Position numbers and translations under genes: made by a program. Of a stretch of DNA of 64,000 nt, positions 62,041 through 64,000 are shown piece after piece (the stretch's first letter is position 1; every line of letters starts with the position of its first letter). Under the pieces are notes generated by a model that ran no database searches, was not told where the DNA came from, and worked only from the letters and a program-made list of their open reading frames with translations. The stretch is from Prostheceraeus crozeri (Eukaryota; Platyhelminthes; Polycladida; Euryleptidae), in contig CAJQUW010015404.1 of assembly GCA_907163375.1 (NCBI GenBank), positions 72,001-136,000 of the forward strand, given 5' to 3'.

Positions 62041-64000
62041 ATGGTAAGTTGAAAATTTCTTCACTCATCTCCCTCAAACGTGTGGCTAATAGCATCTTCC
62101 TCAATTTCAGGCATCAACTTCATCACCAACGCCCTCCCTTCTCGAGGAAAGTTTAGAGTTGTTGAGTGAAGGTAGGTTGTAACAATACACTGAGACTTGA
62201 ACAGAGATGATAGAATGACTTCTCTTTCAGGTGATGTGAGTTCCAGCTCAGGACTCTCGCGACAAGGCAACGAGTGGGAATGTGCCGAATGCGGACATAT
62301 GTTTACAAGGAAGCACAGTCTCCTTCGACACATCAAACAACGTGTGTGTCAACGCAAAGCGGCATCAATCTCCGGAGGTGAAGTTGATTCTGACGATGAC
62401 ATCTCCTTTCCTTGCGATTTGTGCCCTCTTTCTTTTGATAGTCACTTTCAGCGATCTTCACACAGACTTCAACACACGCATGCAAATGATCACTACACCA
62501 ACGGTACCTCTACCATCTCCCTCATTAATGTTTCACATAATAATTTAGTACGCGACTACTGTATGGAGTCCAATACTCAAATAGTAGATTTTCCTGAGTG
62601 GCTCCTTCAAAATTCTAACATTATCGAAGCGCTCTTCAACAATTTAGACAATTTTAGAATGAAGGCGCTCATCTACCTCAAACTAAAATATATTAAGATA
62701 GATTTTCAAACGGGTCAAGTGACGGAGAGAATACAGTTTCATGTTCCTTCCTCTTCCGCAACTGAAGTTGTAGACTGTGAGTCTTGGCTAAATTTTCACA
62801 TTCAATGTTTAAAATCAAATGTAGATAAGTTCAATGAGCGCGACAGCGCTCTCATTTTTGATGGTGTGGACTCAGCCATATTCAAAATTTCCCTATTAGA
62901 AAGTCATGCAGCTCGAGGCACATTTAAACTACCAAAAACGTTGTATAATAAGAAAGCTGTCATCAATGTCGATTGTACATCACAGTGTTTCATATAGTCC
63001 TATCCTATTCCATTATATGATATCAACGCGCACCGAGATCGCACCTATTATAGACAATAACTAGACTTTGTAAGGTTGTGATAGTAAAACATGAAATTCA
63101 AAGATGTAGAAACGTTATAAGATTAAAATTGTCGTTCACGTGTGGGAGAAGGGGTTGAAGGGTGCCCGCTATAATTCACGTTCAACTTGTTATGAACGTG
63201 TAGTCAACCTCTTATTAGTAAAACAAGATGATAGCGAGGAATGGCACTACTGTGGTATTCCCAAAATCTCTCGCTTGTACACTCACTTGGGGCACTCTAA
63301 AAGTGGTGAATATTTTGTATGCGACAACTGCATCCGCTCCTTTTGGAGTAAAGATAAATTTGAAACTCACTATGAATGGTGCAAGCGAGGTAAATTACAA
63401 ATGGAACGCATGCCCAAAGATAAAATATTTTCACATAGGGATAATGGTGACGAATTAAGTCCCCTGCGTGTCATTTACGCAGACATAGAATGCTACATTG
63501 ATGATATCATCCCCAAGCCAGCAGCCATATCCTGCTATGAAGTATGGCATGACCACTTTAGGAATAGACAAAACAAAATGCATACTTGGCAAGGTGAAGA
63601 TTGCATTTCAAAATTTCTAGAATTTCTCGAACAGGCTGCTAAATTTCAACAATCATATGATTCTCATTTGCAGCGTAAGTCACTACATATGTCAGATGAA
63701 GACAAACAAAAATTTGAAAGTTGCACATCGTGCCCTAAATGTCATAAAACGTTTGATGACGATAAAATTAAGAAAGTGCGTGATCATGATCACATCACTG
63801 GTAAATTTAGAAACGCACTCTGCTCCAAATGTAACTTTTCACTTAGGTTGAGACGTCGTGTACTACCCGTCATTTTGCATAACTTTAAGGGCTATGACAG
63901 TCATATGCTCATAAAAGGAGGGTTGAGCCAGATGAAATCGTGGCAGTTTAATGTAATAGCACAAACGAGAGAAAAATTCATGGCAATGACAGCAAAAGTA
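62041..64000 (+). pseudogene. POLB: DNA polymerase B, E copy, runs off the window
   Basis: AUG-only exon 62041-62043, exon 62111-62171 and main exon from 62231. C2H2 fingers (CAECGHMFTRKHSLLRH), YADIECYID and HDH patch VRDHDHITGKFRNALC are seen. Broken, about two or three breaks in the visible part. After about 63.5 kb it diverges from both A and B. Confidence 0.88.

Larger units (their letters stand above)
56482..64000 (-). mobile_element. Polinton (Maverick) E, 5' portion in window, runs off the edge
   Basis: It begins AGTAGTAAGTAAAACTCC like B, follows with the same subterminal repeats, then coiled-coil gene, two small genes, 149-aa gene and PolB, in B's orientation. The visible third shows about two or three breaks, all in PolB. 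Integrase and capsid genes should lie right of the window. Confidence 0.92.

Noticed and set aside
1-64000. tRNA or rRNA genes
   Set aside because: No A/B box plus cloverleaf or rRNA core sequence was recognised on either strand by eye.

Overview
The window is animal nuclear DNA, AT-rich and crowded with transposons. It has spliced genes with GT-AG introns, TATA and CCAAT promoters, histone-type 3' stem-loops, hAT-like and Crypton-like fragments and a Penelope-like fragment. That fits a marine invertebrate. A few TAGGCCTA-like palindromes in the host DNA hint weakly at a deuterostome such as an echinoderm, but I cannot name the species. No ordinary host gene, tRNA or rRNA was recognised.

Three Polintons (Mavericks) dominate. 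Element A (145-23665) is full length, with terminal inverted repeats and a 6-bp target duplication GCCATT. It looks almost whole, with perhaps six to ten breaks, and young: its two ends differ by only about 1% by eye. Element B (32956 to about 52680) lies in the opposite orientation; it has more breaks and no complete right terminal repeat. Element E (56482 to beyond 64000) enters the window from its coiled-coil/PolB end and runs off the right edge.

Gene order in A: ORF1, a small RING protein, a DEDDh-like exonuclease, an unknown gene, a membrane RING protein, a pX-like basic peptide, packaging ATPase, an unknown gene, a Cys-rich peptide, chromodomain integrase, a basic core-like protein, double jelly-roll major capsid protein and adenain-type protease. 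Then come a TBP-like gene and PC4-like paralogs on the opposite strand, two paralogous penton-like genes, PolB (opposite strand), a 149-aa unknown gene, a 206-bp tandem array, a coiled-coil protein (opposite strand) and a 305-bp tandem array running into the right terminal repeat. B carries the same order reversed. E shows the coiled-coil end plus two small genes in histone-like cassettes.

The parts form a virus-like unit: integrase for insertion, protein-primed PolB for copying, and capsid proteins, ATPase and protease for a particle. The less expected layer is gene expression: a TBP-fold protein of exactly TBP-core length, a possible PC4-like partner, CCAAT/TATA promoters, genes whose first coding exon is only the AUG, and mRNAs that seem to end in the 16-nt stem-loop of replication-dependent histone mRNAs.

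Host DNA: a hAT-like gene split by A (1-138 and 23672-24110), low-information sequence to 32032 with a 250-bp-arm inverted repeat and a Penelope-like GIY-YIG fragment, a second hAT-like fragment split by B (32641-32955), unannotated DNA to 54857, and a large inverted repeat with a Crypton-like exon (54981-56481) whose right arm is interrupted by E.
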